Source: a bacterium (lineage in GTDB: Bacteria > Cyanobacteriota > Vampirovibrionia > Gastranaerophilales > Gastranaerophilaceae). From it: DNA of 64,000 nucleotides. The translations under genes and the position numbers were made by a program. How positions within the stretch are numbered: the stretch's first letter is position 1; each line of letters opens with the position of its first letter. Location of the stretch: assembly GCA_017396695.1 (NCBI GenBank), contig JAFQLC010000003.1, positions 62,001 to 126,000 of the forward strand. Reading direction: 5' to 3'. Under the pieces are notes generated by a model. It did no database searches. It was not told where the DNA came from and saw only the letters and a list, made by a program, of their open reading frames with translations. Of the stretch, positions 46,937 to 55,883 are shown one piece after another.

Positions 46937-48081
46937 TCTTTTTGCCTAGAATCTAGACTTTCACGCAAAATTCCATTTTGATCCATGTAATCTAAAATTC
47001 TAAAATTGAGAAGATTTCTATAGTCACACATAGTCGGAGCAAAATTATTTAAATATCTTGGGTTTCTTGCTCTCAATTCTTCAATTTTCTTTTCGCTTAT
47101 CATACCTGTTTTAACTCTGGCAGGCGAATATGCAGTCCAGGCGTCATGTGGGTAATAAGTAGAGCGACATTCGTTTGTGTTTTCATTTACCAACATTTGT
47201 TCAAACACCTCAAGCGGCATATCGTGATATTCTTGCTCTATTTTATCTTGATACTTCCACAGTCTTTCAGGAAATTGCACACGAGGCGCTGGAATGTACT
47301 CGTCATCAAAATAAAATCTGCTTTTATATTCTTGAGAACCAATCGCAACAATTTTAATCGAGTTAGCAAATTCTTCAAGAATGCCTTCTTCTTCAGCGTA
47401 TTCAGACATAACATCAAGAAAAGAGCACATGCCTTTTCCAAAACCAATGTAGTCTGTGATTATGACTTTTTTACCTGTTTCTTTGTAAGATTGGACGATA
47501 TCTTGCGGGGTGGTTTGCAAAGATTTAAGATATTTTTTATAAGCATTTTTCTGTTCGATTGTTGGCGCATTCTTCTCTGACTTAACTAAGTTTCCGCTTT
47601 TATCAATTAAATACCAATAGCCAGAAAAAGCAACAAAGTCATAATCTTTTATGCCGTCTTTAAGCCACAGGGCGCCATTTAAAAACCATTTTGGACTTCT
47701 TCCAAGGCAAACAATTTTGTTGTCTTTATATTGCTTATAAATATTGCAAACATCAATAAACTGCTCCATAGATTTATCATCAAGAAGAGGCAGGTATTTT
47801 TTATTTTTATTACTTAATTCATCAACGCTAACGGCGTTTTGATAATCTGCGCATTTTTTTCTAAGGAATTCTTTTGTTCCTTCTCTCATTTTTTTAAATT
47901 TCGAATAGTCGATAACATCGACTGTTCTGCATTTATGACTATGTCCTAAAAAAGGGATATAATATGGGGCAAAATTTGGCGTGGTTGCAAATTTATATTC
48001 AGGAGGCACCAAAGAATTTGCCGGAGAAGTTTTCGGCTGAAAATTATAATAAAATTTTGGAGAAATTGAATTTATGCGCAT
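46933..48081 (-). CDS. Tagged protein (ISP type) with a phosphoribosyltransferase-like core
   Basis: 382 residues. The N-terminus MRINSISPKFYYNFQP closely matches that of the AAA ATPase gene at 5956 (MRVNTISP), and the first 55 residues are Pro/Tyr-rich and probably disordered. The core has KIVCLGRSPKWFLNGA followed about 80 residues later by KVIITDYIGFGKGMCSFLDVM. The latter resembles the PRPP loop of type I phosphoribosyltransferases (DDxxxTGxT) with altered residues. The rest is unrecognised. TAGG precedes the ATG and a TATAAT lies about 20 nt upstream. The enzyme reading is tentative. Confidence 0.6.
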   Translation of the reverse strand: MRINSISPKFYYNFQPKTSPANSLVPPEYKFATTPNFAPYYIPFLGHSHKCRTVDVIDYSKFKKMREGTKEFLRKKCADYQNAVSVDELSNKNKKYLPLLDDKSMEQFIDVCNIYKQYKDNKIVCLGRSPKWFLNGALWLKDGIKDYDFVAFSGYWYLIDKSGNLVKSEKNAPTIEQKNAYKKYLKSLQTTPQDIVQSYKETGKKVIITDYIGFGKGMCSFLDVMSEYAEEEGILEEFANSIKIVAIGSQEYKSRFYFDDEYIPAPRVQFPERLWKYQDKIEQEYHDMPLEVFEQMLVNENTNECRSTYYPHDAWTAYSPARVKTGMISEKKIEELRARNPRYLNNFAPTMCDYRNLLNFRILDYMDQNGILRESLDSRQKD

Positions 48082-48161
48082 ATAAACCTAACCAATTATA
48101 TAAAGCACACAAAAAATATAAATTGCTAGTTTGTAAAGCTAAACTACAAAAGAGTTAAACA

Positions 48162-49109
48162 CTAGAGCTTAGAAGCAAAATAAGCGATTGTTTTATCTAA
48201 ACCTTCTGCAAGCTGAACTTTTGGTTCCCAATTTAATTTTTCTTTTGCAAGTGTGATATCTGGGCGTCTTTGGGTTGGGTCATCGGCTGGAAGAGGCTCA
48301 TAAATTAAAGATAAATTTTTATTAATTTTTTCCCTCACGAGCTCAGCAAGTTCAGAAATTGTGAACTCAGATGGGTTTCCAATATTCACAGGACCAAAGA
48401 AATTATTATCAGATGCCATCATTTTAATTAAGGCTTCAACCGTGTCATCAACATAGCAAAAAGAGCGGGTTTGCGAACCGTCGCCATAAATTGTTAAATT
48501 TTTGCTTTGGAGTGCTTGGCAGATAAAATTAGAAACAACTCTTCCGTCTTTTGAATCCATCAATGGTCCATAAGTGTTAAAAATTCTAACTACTTTTATT
48601 TTTGTACCATAAATTCTGTTGTAATCAAAAAATAGGCTCTCTGCCGTGCGCTTACCTTCATCGTAACAAGCTCTTATACCAATTGGATTAACATTTCCTC
48701 GGTAAGTTTCAGTTTGCGGGTGAACAAGGGGTTCTCCATAAACTTCACTTGTTGATGTTTGCAGGATTTTAGCATTATTATTTCTTGCAAGCTCTAGCAT
48801 ATTAATTGCACCATAAACGCAAGTTTTAGTGGTAAAAATTGCACGTTCGCCTTGATAAGCAGGAGGAGATGCAGGACATGCTAAATTGTAAATTTCATCT
48901 ATTTTTTCTTCAATTTCAAGTGGCTCAATAACATCGTGTTCAACAAAGGTAAATCGAGGATTATCAAGCAATTCTTGAACGTTTTGAATTGAACCCGTGT
49001 AGTTATTATCAAGAGAAATTATTCTATTGTTCTCATCTTGAATTAGCTTTTTGCAAAGATTAGAACCAATAAACCCTGTGCCACCTGTAATTAAAATTGT
49101 TTTTGCCAT
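48162..49109 (-). CDS. UDP-glucuronate decarboxylase-type NAD-dependent epimerase
   Basis: Short-chain dehydrogenase that most likely converts UDP-glucuronate to UDP-xylose for surface glycans. 315 residues from the ATG at 49109 ([12 protein letters not shown]); an upstream extension of 30 codons is not part of the family. NAD-binding GGTGFIGSN, the catalytic serine in [22 protein letters not shown] (YxxxK) and the [10 protein letters not shown] loop ([12 protein letters not shown]) are typical of UXS. dTDP-glucose dehydratase is the alternative, but the PASPPAYQ loop favours UXS. Confidence 0.88.
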   Translation of the reverse strand: MAKTILITGGTGFIGSNLCKKLIQDENNRIISLDNNYTGSIQNVQELLDNPRFTFVEHDVIEPLEIEEKIDEIYNLACPASPPAYQGERAIFTTKTCVYGAINMLELARNNNAKILQTSTSEVYGEPLVHPQTETYRGNVNPIGIRACYDEGKRTAESLFFDYNRIYGTKIKVVRIFNTYGPLMDSKDGRVVSNFICQALQSKNLTIYGDGSQTRSFCYVDDTVEALIKMMASDNNFFGPVNIGNPSEFTISELAELVREKINKNLSLIYEPLPADDPTQRRPDITLAKEKLNWEPKVQLAEGLDKTIAYFASKL

Positions 49110-49203
49110 ACCTGAACCGATATTGAAATCACGAAAGCAATCTATAAAAAGTTTAACACAAACAAAGGAAAGTTTAAAATATGCTAAACTCTTGAACAAA
49201 GAA

Positions 49204-49575
49204 TTAAGTCAAATTATTTTTAACAAGAAAAAGTCCGAGAAACACTGCTGTCGCACAAACAAATATTGTTGATAGCGTATAAATTATAGCTCTTGTGTAA
49301 TCTTCGGCTTGAATAAAATGTAAAAGTTCGAGCGAAAGTGCACTGAGTGTACTCAAACCGCCACAAAATCCAGTAATAAGGAAAATTTTACAAGTTGGAT
49401 TTAATCCGCTTTTTGAAGCAAAATAAACAAAAACAATTGTTGCAATAAAGCAACCAAAGAAATTCGCAATCAATGTTGCAAGAGGCATATAAGACCAATG
49501 CGGCATAATTAAATATAAAATATATCTAACAAGAGCGCCGAGACCGCCACCAATAAAAACTGCCATAAAATTCAT
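49204..49575 (-). CDS. crcB: Fluoride exporter CrcB/FluC
   Basis: Small inner-membrane fluoride channel, 123 residues and four helices, acting as an antiparallel dual-topology dimer. Motifs are [12 protein letters not shown] and [10 protein letters not shown], and the central [15 protein letters not shown] with the phenylalanine/threonine track. Only one crcB gene is present, consistent with a homodimer. No fluoride riboswitch fits in the 50 bp between it and tRNA-Asp. Confidence 0.95.
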   Translation of the reverse strand: MNFMAVFIGGGLGALVRYILYLIMPHWSYMPLATLIANFFGCFIATIVFVYFASKSGLNPTCKIFLITGFCGGLSTLSALSLELLHFIQAEDYTRAIIYTLSTIFVCATAVFLGLFLVKNNLT

Positions 49576-49594
49576 CTTTACTTCCTTCGCATTA

Positions 49595-49617
49595 AAAAAG
49601 AACCCTTGCGGGTTCTA
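49595..49617 (-). terminator. Terminator after tRNA-Asp
   Basis: On the minus strand AGAACCC and GGGTTCT form a 7-bp stem with a 4-nt loop and a T run. It separates the tRNA from crcB. Confidence 0.87.
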
Positions 49618-49628
49618 TATTTTAATTA

Positions 49629-49705
49629 TGGCGGGGACGACGGGTATCGAACCCGCGACCTCATGCGTGACAGGCATGCACTCTAACCAGCTGAGCTACG
49701 CCCCC
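49629..49705 (-). tRNA. tRNA-Asp (GTC)
   Basis: Minus strand, 77 nt with encoded CCA. The acceptor GGGGGCG pairs with CGTCCCC, the anticodon loop is CTGTCAC (anticodon GTC), and the T arm contains GTTCGATAC. It lies 23 bp past rpmA. Confidence 0.97.
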
Positions 49706-49728
49706 ATGCCATAATATTAAATTTTCAA

Positions 49729-49983
49729 TTATTCAGCGTATACGCTAACTTGTTTTCTATCGCGTCTGTAAGTTTCAAACTTAACAACGCCATCGATAGT
49801 TGCAAATAATGTGTTGTCAGAACCCATACCAACATTCACACCTGGGTGAATTTTAGTACCTTTTTGTCTAACTAAGATATTTCCAGCAAGAACTCTTTCG
49901 TTGCCGTATTTTTTAACGCCTAAGCGCTTACTTTCACTGTCGCGACCGTTCTTTGACGAACCGACACCCTTCTTATGTGCCAT
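49729..49983 (-). CDS. rpmA: 50S ribosomal protein L27
   Basis: 84 residues. It begins [20 protein letters not shown], so it has no cleavable N-terminal extension of the Firmicutes type. [19 protein letters not shown] is the family signature. It starts one base after the rplU stop, the conserved L21-L27 order. The small cysteine protease gene found between them in Firmicutes is absent, in line with the missing extension. Confidence 0.98.
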   Translation of the reverse strand: MAHKKGVGSSKNGRDSESKRLGVKKYGNERVLAGNILVRQKGTKIHPGVNVGMGSDNTLFATIDGVVKFETYRRDRKQVSVYAE

Positions 49984-50331
49984 TTATACCTCTCCTTCAG
50001 CTTCAGGTGCTTTACCCGCTTTAGTGTTAATTTTAGTAATCATTACTCTTGTAAAACCTTGTCTGTGACCTTGTTTTACTCTGTAACCTTTTTTAGGACG
50101 TTGTTTGTAAACAAGAACTTTTTTAGATTTGTCGTGTTTTACAACTTTTCCTTCAACAACAGCGTTTTTCACATATGGAGCACCAACTGTTGATTTTTTA
50201 CCGTTAACAAGCATAACCACTTTGTCAAAAGTAACTTTTTTGTCAGCTTCAACATCGAGAAGTTCGATATCTACATATCTGCCTTCTTCAAATTTGTATT
50301 GTTTTCCGCCTTCTTCGACTATTGCGTACAT
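49984..50331 (-). CDS. rplU: 50S ribosomal protein L21
   Basis: 115 residues from the ATG at 50331 ([14 protein letters not shown]). This start has GAAAGGA upstream and matches the family; an upstream extension of 21 codons is spurious. The C-terminal [19 protein letters not shown] binds 23S rRNA. It has a promoter and a possibly structured leader, which is a common place for autoregulation, and is followed directly by rpmA. Confidence 0.98.
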   Translation of the reverse strand: MYAIVEEGGKQYKFEEGRYVDIELLDVEADKKVTFDKVVMLVNGKKSTVGAPYVKNAVVEGKVVKHDKSKKVLVYKQRPKKGYRVKQGHRQGFTRVMITKINTKAGKAPEAEGEV

Positions 50332-50352
50332 TTTGTTTTTCCTTTCGTTGGT

Positions 50353-50387
50353 ATCGCTGGTCATTTGACACTTATAAGCGATTGACC
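50353..50387 (-). promoter_or_regulatory. rplU leader with two mutually exclusive pairings
   Basis: On the minus strand GGTCA-ATCGCT is followed 13 nt later by TGACC-AGCGAT. GGTCA can pair with TGACC, or ATCGCT with AGCGAT. The zero-length connections make both together unlikely, so the leader could switch. It ends about 20 nt before the rplU ATG. Confidence 0.4.
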
Positions 50388-50406
50388 TGTGCATTTCTTT
50401 ATATAA

Positions 50407-50433
50407 ATTATACTAAACAAAGTTATCTGTCAA
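50407..50433 (-). promoter_or_regulatory. rplU-rpmA promoter
   Basis: Minus strand consensus TTGACA (50428-50433) and TATAAT (50407-50412), 15 bp apart. TAATTT at 17 bp is an alternative -10. It gives a leader of about 70 nt. Confidence 0.6.
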
Positions 50434-50436
50434 ATA

Positions 50437-52896
50437 TTATTTTGCAACAATGTTGATTAATTTTTTTGGAACATAAATAACTTTAACAATTTCTTTGCCT
50501 TCAGTGAATTGAAGCACTTTTTCCATTTTGAGAGCTTCGGCTTTAAGTGCCTCGCCATCAGCATCTAAAGTAGTTTCAATTTTATCTCTAATTTTGCCAT
50601 TCACTTGAACAACGATTGTAATATCGTTTAATTGCGCAAGCTCCTCTTTATATTCAGGCCAAGCTTCATGGGTAATTGAAGTTTTTGCACCCAATTGTTC
50701 CCAAATTTCTTCTGCCATAAAACAAGTTACAGGAGAAAGCAATTTAAGAAGAGTTAGAACCGCAAAACTATAAACATCTTCATTTATGTCGCCGTCTGTG
50801 ATGTAGTCATAAATTGCATTTGTTAATTCACGATATTTTGAAACAACGGTGTTGAATTGGAATTCGTTTTGAATATCGTTAGTAATGCCTTTGATTGCAA
50901 TATGACATAATCTAATTAATTTATCATGTTTTCCTGCAAAATTTTGGTCGATATTGTAGTCAAGTTTGATTTTATCTTCATAATTTGAATACAATCTATA
51001 AACCCTATTTAAGAATTTATAGCAACCTTCAACGCCAGCATCAGACCAATCAAAATCACGAGCTGGAGGTGAATCTGAAATAATGAATAAACGAGCCGTA
51101 TCTGCACCATAATTTTCAAAGATTTCATCAGGATCAACGGTGTTACCTTTTGATTTTGACATTTTTGAGCCGTCTTTTAGCACCATGCCTTGAGTTAAAA
51201 GGTTTTCAAATGGTTCATCAAAATCAAGAAGTCCAAAATCTTTAAATGCTTTTGTGAAAAATCTTGAGTATAATAAGTGCAAAATTGCATGCTCAATTCC
51301 ACCAACATATTGATCAACTGGTAACCAATGATTTACTTTTTCTTTATCAAATGCTTTATCAGCATTTTTTGGGTCAGCGTATCTTAGGTAATACCAACTT
51401 GAGCAAACAAATGTATCCATCGTATCACATTCACGAATTGCGTGTCCGCCACAAACTGGGCAAGTTGTATCTAAAAATGTGCTTGAAGTTAAAATTGGTG
51501 ATTTACCTTGAACGCCAAAATCTACATCTGTTGGAAGCTTAACTGGCAACTGCTCTTCAGGGACTGCAACTTCTCCACATTTATCGCAATATACGATAGG
51601 AATTGGTGCACCCCAATATCTTTGACGAGAAATGAGCCAATCACGAAGTCTAAATTGAACTTTAGCATGACCAAAGCCGTCACGAGTTGCAATTTCAATT
51701 ATTTTCTTTTTAGCTTCTTCGTTTTTAATTCCGTTACATTCGCCAGAGTTAATCAAAACACCTTCACCCGTCCAGCATTCATCAGGGTTAGCTTCAGGGG
51801 AATCAATAACTCTGATAATATCTTGATTATATTTTTTCGCAAAAGCCCAGTCTCTATCGTCGTGCGCTGGAACTGCCATAACAGCTCCTGTACCATAATC
51901 AGCAAGCGCATAGTCTGCAGTCCAAATTGGGCATTTTCTTCCAGTTAATGGGTTGATAATATATGTTCCAAGGAATACACCTGTTTTAACTCTCTCAGTT
52001 GATAGCCTTTCAATTTCAGACATTTTGCGTGCGTTTTCTCTATATTCTTCAACCGCTTGTTTGTTTTCAGGAGTTGTAAGTTTTTCAATGTCTGGATATT
52101 CAGGTGCAACAACAAGATATGTAATACCATACGCTGTGTCTGGTCTTGTTGTGTAAACAGGAATTGTGATATCGGTGCCATCAACTTTAAAGTTTAGAAT
52201 AGCACCTTCAGAGCGCCCAATCCAATTTGCTTGCATTGTTTTTACGTTATCGCCCCAACCTTTAAGCAAATCAAGGTCGTCAAGAAGTCTTTGTGCGTAA
52301 TCTGTAATTTTTAAATACCATTGAGAAAGATTTTTCTTAGTAACAACGGAATCACATCTCCAGCATTTTCCGTCAATCACCTGTTCGTTTGCAAGCACTG
52401 TTTGACATTCTTCACACCAATTTACAGGAGACATTTTTTTGTATGCAAGCCCGTGCTTATACATTTGCAAGAAAATCCATTGAGTCCACTTGTAATAATC
52501 TTCTTTGCAAGTTGTAACTTCTCTATCCCAATCAACAGATAAACCGAGTCTTTTCAATTGTCCTTTCATATAGTCAATGTTGTCATCTGTCCATTTTGCA
52601 GGGTCAGCTTTTTTTTGAATTGCAGCGTTTTCAGCAGGAAGACCAAAACTATCCCAGCCCATTGGGTGCAAAACATTGAACCCAGACATTGTTTTAAAAC
52701 GAGCAATTACATCGGTAATTGTGTAGTTTCTAACGTGACCCATATGAAGTTTACCAGATGGATATGGAAACATAGATAAAGCATAATATTTAGGCTTATC
52801 TGAATTATCTAAAGTTTTATAAGTTTTATTTTTATCCCATAATTCCATTCTTTTTGCTTCAAATGATTGCGGATAATATTCTTTATTTAAAGACAT
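50437..52896 (-). CDS. leuS: Leucyl-tRNA synthetase
   Basis: Class I synthetase, 819 residues from the ATG at 52896, which has AGGGGG just upstream (an in-frame start 14 codons earlier is unlikely). The HIGH motif is PYPSGKLHMGHVRNYT. The zinc-binding CEECQTVLANEQVIDGKCWR, the editing domain (TTRPDTAYGITYLVVAPEYP) and the KMSKS motif (GSKMSKSKGNTVDPD) follow in the usual order. The encoded tRNA-Leu (TAA) lies at 34.8 kb. Confidence 0.97.
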   Translation of the reverse strand: MSLNKEYYPQSFEAKRMELWDKNKTYKTLDNSDKPKYYALSMFPYPSGKLHMGHVRNYTITDVIARFKTMSGFNVLHPMGWDSFGLPAENAAIQKKADPAKWTDDNIDYMKGQLKRLGLSVDWDREVTTCKEDYYKWTQWIFLQMYKHGLAYKKMSPVNWCEECQTVLANEQVIDGKCWRCDSVVTKKNLSQWYLKITDYAQRLLDDLDLLKGWGDNVKTMQANWIGRSEGAILNFKVDGTDITIPVYTTRPDTAYGITYLVVAPEYPDIEKLTTPENKQAVEEYRENARKMSEIERLSTERVKTGVFLGTYIINPLTGRKCPIWTADYALADYGTGAVMAVPAHDDRDWAFAKKYNQDIIRVIDSPEANPDECWTGEGVLINSGECNGIKNEEAKKKIIEIATRDGFGHAKVQFRLRDWLISRQRYWGAPIPIVYCDKCGEVAVPEEQLPVKLPTDVDFGVQGKSPILTSSTFLDTTCPVCGGHAIRECDTMDTFVCSSWYYLRYADPKNADKAFDKEKVNHWLPVDQYVGGIEHAILHLLYSRFFTKAFKDFGLLDFDEPFENLLTQGMVLKDGSKMSKSKGNTVDPDEIFENYGADTARLFIISDSPPARDFDWSDAGVEGCYKFLNRVYRLYSNYEDKIKLDYNIDQNFAGKHDKLIRLCHIAIKGITNDIQNEFQFNTVVSKYRELTNAIYDYITDGDINEDVYSFAVLTLLKLLSPVTCFMAEEIWEQLGAKTSITHEAWPEYKEELAQLNDITIVVQVNGKIRDKIETTLDADGEALKAEALKMEKVLQFTEGKEIVKVIYVPKKLINIVAK

Positions 52897-52980
52897 TTTG
52901 CCCCCTGTTAAATACTCGTTAAAAAAATTATATAACAAATATTTAAATCAAGCATTATGGAATTAGTTTTATAAGTATTT

Positions 52981-52992
52981 TTACCTAGGTAA
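52981..52992. promoter_or_regulatory. Perfect 12-bp palindrome TTACCTAGGTAA
   Basis: Located in the divergent gap between leuS and the phage-tail-like gene, followed by the related half-site TTTTACTTAGAT. It may be an operator; nothing else supports this. Confidence 0.3.
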
Positions 52993-53061
52993 TTTTACTT
53001 AGATACAAAACTTTTGATGACAGAGATAATGAGCCTTGTAGAAAGACAAGAGGAGAAAAAT

Positions 53062-54042
53062 ATGTCATTTAACATTCCTAACATTTTCCTTGCTGGAACA
53101 AAAGCAATTGCAAGTGATGTAAACGAAAATTTTAACGCAATTAAAGATGAAATAAATCTGCAAAAAGATAGCTTTTTAAATTTAAAAAATAATTTTGAAA
53201 CGGTATCAGATTATGTAAATGGGAATTTAAGAGAAGAATTAATTAGCCTAATTAAAGCATGCCATGCCTTATTTTGCGCAAATTCTGGACACACAAATGA
53301 AAATGGTGAAGCCGATTTACTTGCAATAGACACAGTGAATAATAACAGAATTGTTTTTAAAGTTTCAGACGGAATAAACGAAGCGCTTGAACCTGTAAGT
53401 TTTTCAAATGCACAAGGAGAAAGAGCAACAAGGACACAACTTACGGCAATCGATATGAATGGCGCAGAAAACGGAGAATATATAATTTGTGCCAAAATAA
53501 TAGGTTCACCCTATGCGCTTAAAGGCAAAATTTATAGATGCAAAAAAGAACCACAAATGACATCGGGCGACATTTGGTTTGATACATCAAAAATCCCATT
53601 CAAAGCTTGGCGCCATAATGGAATTAACAAGTATGAATTTGAAGATGTACCTCTTGGAAAGGCAACTATTAAAGAAGGGCAACTCACAAGCGTAACAACA
53701 TATCCATATAACCAAAATGGCTACGATATAAGCGCAGAAAGCGCCTTCGAGGGCGGAGAAAATTTAATAAAGAGCATTTTGCACTTCACAAAACCAAACT
53801 ACAACTCGCTTGCAGAAAAAGCACTCGATATAAATCACACCGCAGACTTAGACGGCTTTTTAGTTATACAGACAAATCTTGGCGGGCAAGAAAGTGCAGG
53901 ATTAAAAATTGGCAACATAACTTTTAGCTATGCAACAACAAATTCATATGACAAGCAAGGTTTCGTATATCCAATTGGCAAAGGAACAGTGTATAAGGGC
54001 ACCGGGAAAATGACTCTTTATTTTATGCCACACATTTCATAA
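53062..54042 (+). CDS. Phage tail fibre-like protein
   Basis: 326 residues. The N-terminus (FNIPNIFLAGTKAIASDVNENF, then a coiled helix to about residue 55) resembles tail fibre and appendage proteins that begin with 'G(T)xAxAxxVNxNF'. The rest is beta-rich, with GEYIICAKIIGSPYALKGKI and a glycine-rich end. I use the ATG at 53062, which has GAGGAGA 6 nt upstream; 16 further codons upstream are not needed. No terminase, capsid or lysis genes are nearby, so it is an orphan or domesticated piece. Confidence 0.55.
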   Translation: MSFNIPNIFLAGTKAIASDVNENFNAIKDEINLQKDSFLNLKNNFETVSDYVNGNLREELISLIKACHALFCANSGHTNENGEADLLAIDTVNNNRIVFKVSDGINEALEPVSFSNAQGERATRTQLTAIDMNGAENGEYIICAKIIGSPYALKGKIYRCKKEPQMTSGDIWFDTSKIPFKAWRHNGINKYEFEDVPLGKATIKEGQLTSVTTYPYNQNGYDISAESAFEGGENLIKSILHFTKPNYNSLAEKALDINHTADLDGFLVIQTNLGGQESAGLKIGNITFSYATTNSYDKQGFVYPIGKGTVYKGTGKMTLYFMPHIS

Positions 54043-54054
54043 AAAGAGGTAAAA

Positions 54055-54429
54055 ATGGAAACGATAAACGAAATAAAACAAAGGAAATTTAGGGAAAACG
54101 AAGAAAAAAGAGGGAAAATCAATAAAATTAGAACCTCAATTGGTTATGTAAAAACAAAAACAAAAGTTGGAAATTTGAGAAAATGCCTGCAAGAGCTTGT
54201 GCCAATGGTGCAAAACAAAGGTAAAATAAGAAAAAATTTTCTTACATTTTGTGATGAATTTGGCGAAATTTTTGAATACGAACCACTTGATAAAGAAGAA
54301 GCGGTGGCTCTTTGTAAAGAAATATCCGAAGAATACGGGAAAATAGATAAAAAATATCTAAGCTATAAAAATAAAATTGAAAACGCTAAAACAAGCAGGG
54401 AATTAGAAGAAATCACCATCGAATACTGA
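54055..54429 (+). CDS. Small charged helical protein next to the tail-like gene
   Basis: 124 residues, very lysine- and glutamate-rich and almost wholly helical (KQRKFRENEEKRGKINKIRT and on), without membrane segments. It has AAAGAGG before its ATG and lies 12 bp after the tail-fibre-like gene, so the two are co-transcribed and end at one terminator. Unrecognised. A phage-type accessory or chaperone role would fit the context only. Confidence 0.5.
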   Translation: METINEIKQRKFRENEEKRGKINKIRTSIGYVKTKTKVGNLRKCLQELVPMVQNKGKIRKNFLTFCDEFGEIFEYEPLDKEEAVALCKEISEEYGKIDKKYLSYKNKIENAKTSRELEEITIEY

Positions 54430-54463
54430 ACCTAACTATTGTTTTAACTTGCAAGCACATGCT

Positions 54464-54488
54464 CGGCAACAATTGTTGCCGTTTTTTT
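54464..54488 (+). terminator. Terminator after the tail-like pair
   Basis: CGGCAAC-AATT-GTTGCCG is a perfect hairpin followed by seven Ts. It abuts the end of the convergent amidohydrolase gene. Confidence 0.9.
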
Positions 54489-55803
54489 ATGCGATTTTAT
54501 GGTGCAATGTGCCGTCTTCAACTATTTTTTTGCCTTTGATGTAAACATGAGCAGGGTTTTCTTTTTTCATAATTGCGTTAAAATCCTCGCCTTCTTTAAG
54601 AGGGAATACGCAAAAATCTGCATCTTTTCCAAGAGTTAAAGAACCTGTTATATTGTCTAATCTCAAAATTTTTGCAGGCACTAAAGTTAAATATTTAATC
54701 GCTTCAAGAGTATCAATATTGCCACCAGATGCAGCTTGAACTTCATCAAGAAGGCTTAAACTTTTATTAAATGCAAGTGAATTTGTTCCAAAACCAAAAT
54801 TGTTGTTGAAATATTTTAAAACAATATCAAGTGGCAAAGTTTTGCCATGAACCATTTCATTTGACCTTGGACAATATGCAAGCGAAACATTATTTTCTGA
54901 AAGTAATTTTAAATCATCTTCGCTTAAAAATTCACAATGCGAAGCAATAAGTCTTTTGTTTACAACATCAAGACCCAAAAGATAATTAACCGGCGAAACG
55001 CCTTTCATATATGGTTCAAATTTAGAAAGACCAGTGAACGCATTGAGGACATCGATATCAGAAAAACCGTGTTTTAACCAATCCATTTCTTCTTGACTTT
55101 CGCCAATTCTAAGGGTCATTAATAAATTATTTTTCTTACAATACTTTGCAAGGGTTTTAAATAATCTTTTATGAACAGAACAAATTGAATGAGGCGCAAG
55201 CCCGATGAATGTGTTTTCTGATTTATTCTTTAAAAATTTATCAATCTTTTTTTGAATAGTTCTAAATTCTTCCTTACTTGATTCTCTTGAATCCGAGAAC
55301 AATTCAAAGAACAAATATGTTTTTACAGGAGCTTTGTTTACAATTTCAAAATATTTTGTTTCTTTTGAAAGTTGAACAAGTGTTGTTGTTCCAGCAAGAA
55401 GCGCCTGTTCCAAACCATCAGTAAAGCTTTTTTGCTTGTCAGCACGACTCATAACAAAATATTCACTTAAAAGCTCACCAATTTTATATACAAAAGAATT
55501 TTTTTTCACATCGCCTAAATAATATTTCTTTTTAAGCTTAGAAAAGCATCTTTTTAATATTGCCTTAAAGCCTTTTGGAGCGATTTTTTGGATGTCAGTA
55601 TATTGAAGGTGGTTGTGCAAGTTCACAAAACCAGGGGTTATAACTGCATTGCCATAATCTCTAAAATGTTTGCAAGAAGATTTATCAAATTCAGATTCTT
55701 TATAAATACCTTGAATTTTACCTTCTTCAACAACCATAACGGAGTCTTCGAAAAGATTACCGTCACCAGAAATTATCCACTTAGATTTATAACATTTAGT
55801 CAT
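54487..55803 (-). CDS. Amidohydrolase of the MtaD/SsnA/guanine-deaminase type
   Basis: Metal-dependent deaminase or hydrolase, 438 residues. Metal ligands are seen in GFVNLHNHLQYTD (HxH), IGLAPHSICSVHKRL, LIASHCEFLSEDDL and FGFGTNSLAFNKS, where the usual C-terminal aspartate (GTDS) is asparagine. The C-terminal LRLDNITGSLTLGKDADFCVF rebuilds the beta-sandwich. The D-to-N change could reduce or alter activity. I start at the ATG at 55803 (AGAGGG upstream). 5'-methylthioadenosine/SAH deaminase is the nearest guess. Divergent from the mla operon. Confidence 0.8.
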   Translation of the reverse strand: MTKCYKSKWIISGDGNLFEDSVMVVEEGKIQGIYKESEFDKSSCKHFRDYGNAVITPGFVNLHNHLQYTDIQKIAPKGFKAILKRCFSKLKKKYYLGDVKKNSFVYKIGELLSEYFVMSRADKQKSFTDGLEQALLAGTTTLVQLSKETKYFEIVNKAPVKTYLFFELFSDSRESSKEEFRTIQKKIDKFLKNKSENTFIGLAPHSICSVHKRLFKTLAKYCKKNNLLMTLRIGESQEEMDWLKHGFSDIDVLNAFTGLSKFEPYMKGVSPVNYLLGLDVVNKRLIASHCEFLSEDDLKLLSENNVSLAYCPRSNEMVHGKTLPLDIVLKYFNNNFGFGTNSLAFNKSLSLLDEVQAASGGNIDTLEAIKYLTLVPAKILRLDNITGSLTLGKDADFCVFPLKEGEDFNAIMKKENPAHVYIKGKKIVEDGTLHHKIA

Positions 55804-55825
55804 TTTATTACCCTCTATCAACTCA

Positions 55826-55854
55826 ATATTATTGTATTTTTAACATAATTGCAA
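55826..55854 (-). promoter_or_regulatory. Amidohydrolase promoter
   Basis: Minus strand TTGCAA (55849-55854), 17 bp, TAATAT (55826-55831). TTGCAA is its own complement and is also the -35 of the mlaE promoter. Confidence 0.45.
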
Positions 55855-55877
55855 TAGTTTTTGGAATAATATATTAT
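55849..55877 (+). promoter_or_regulatory. mla operon promoter, leaderless arrangement
   Basis: TTGCAA (55849-55854), 17 bp, TATTAT (55872-55877), 6 nt to the mlaE ATG, no ribosome site. Confidence 0.55.
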
Positions 55878-55883
55878 TATTTT

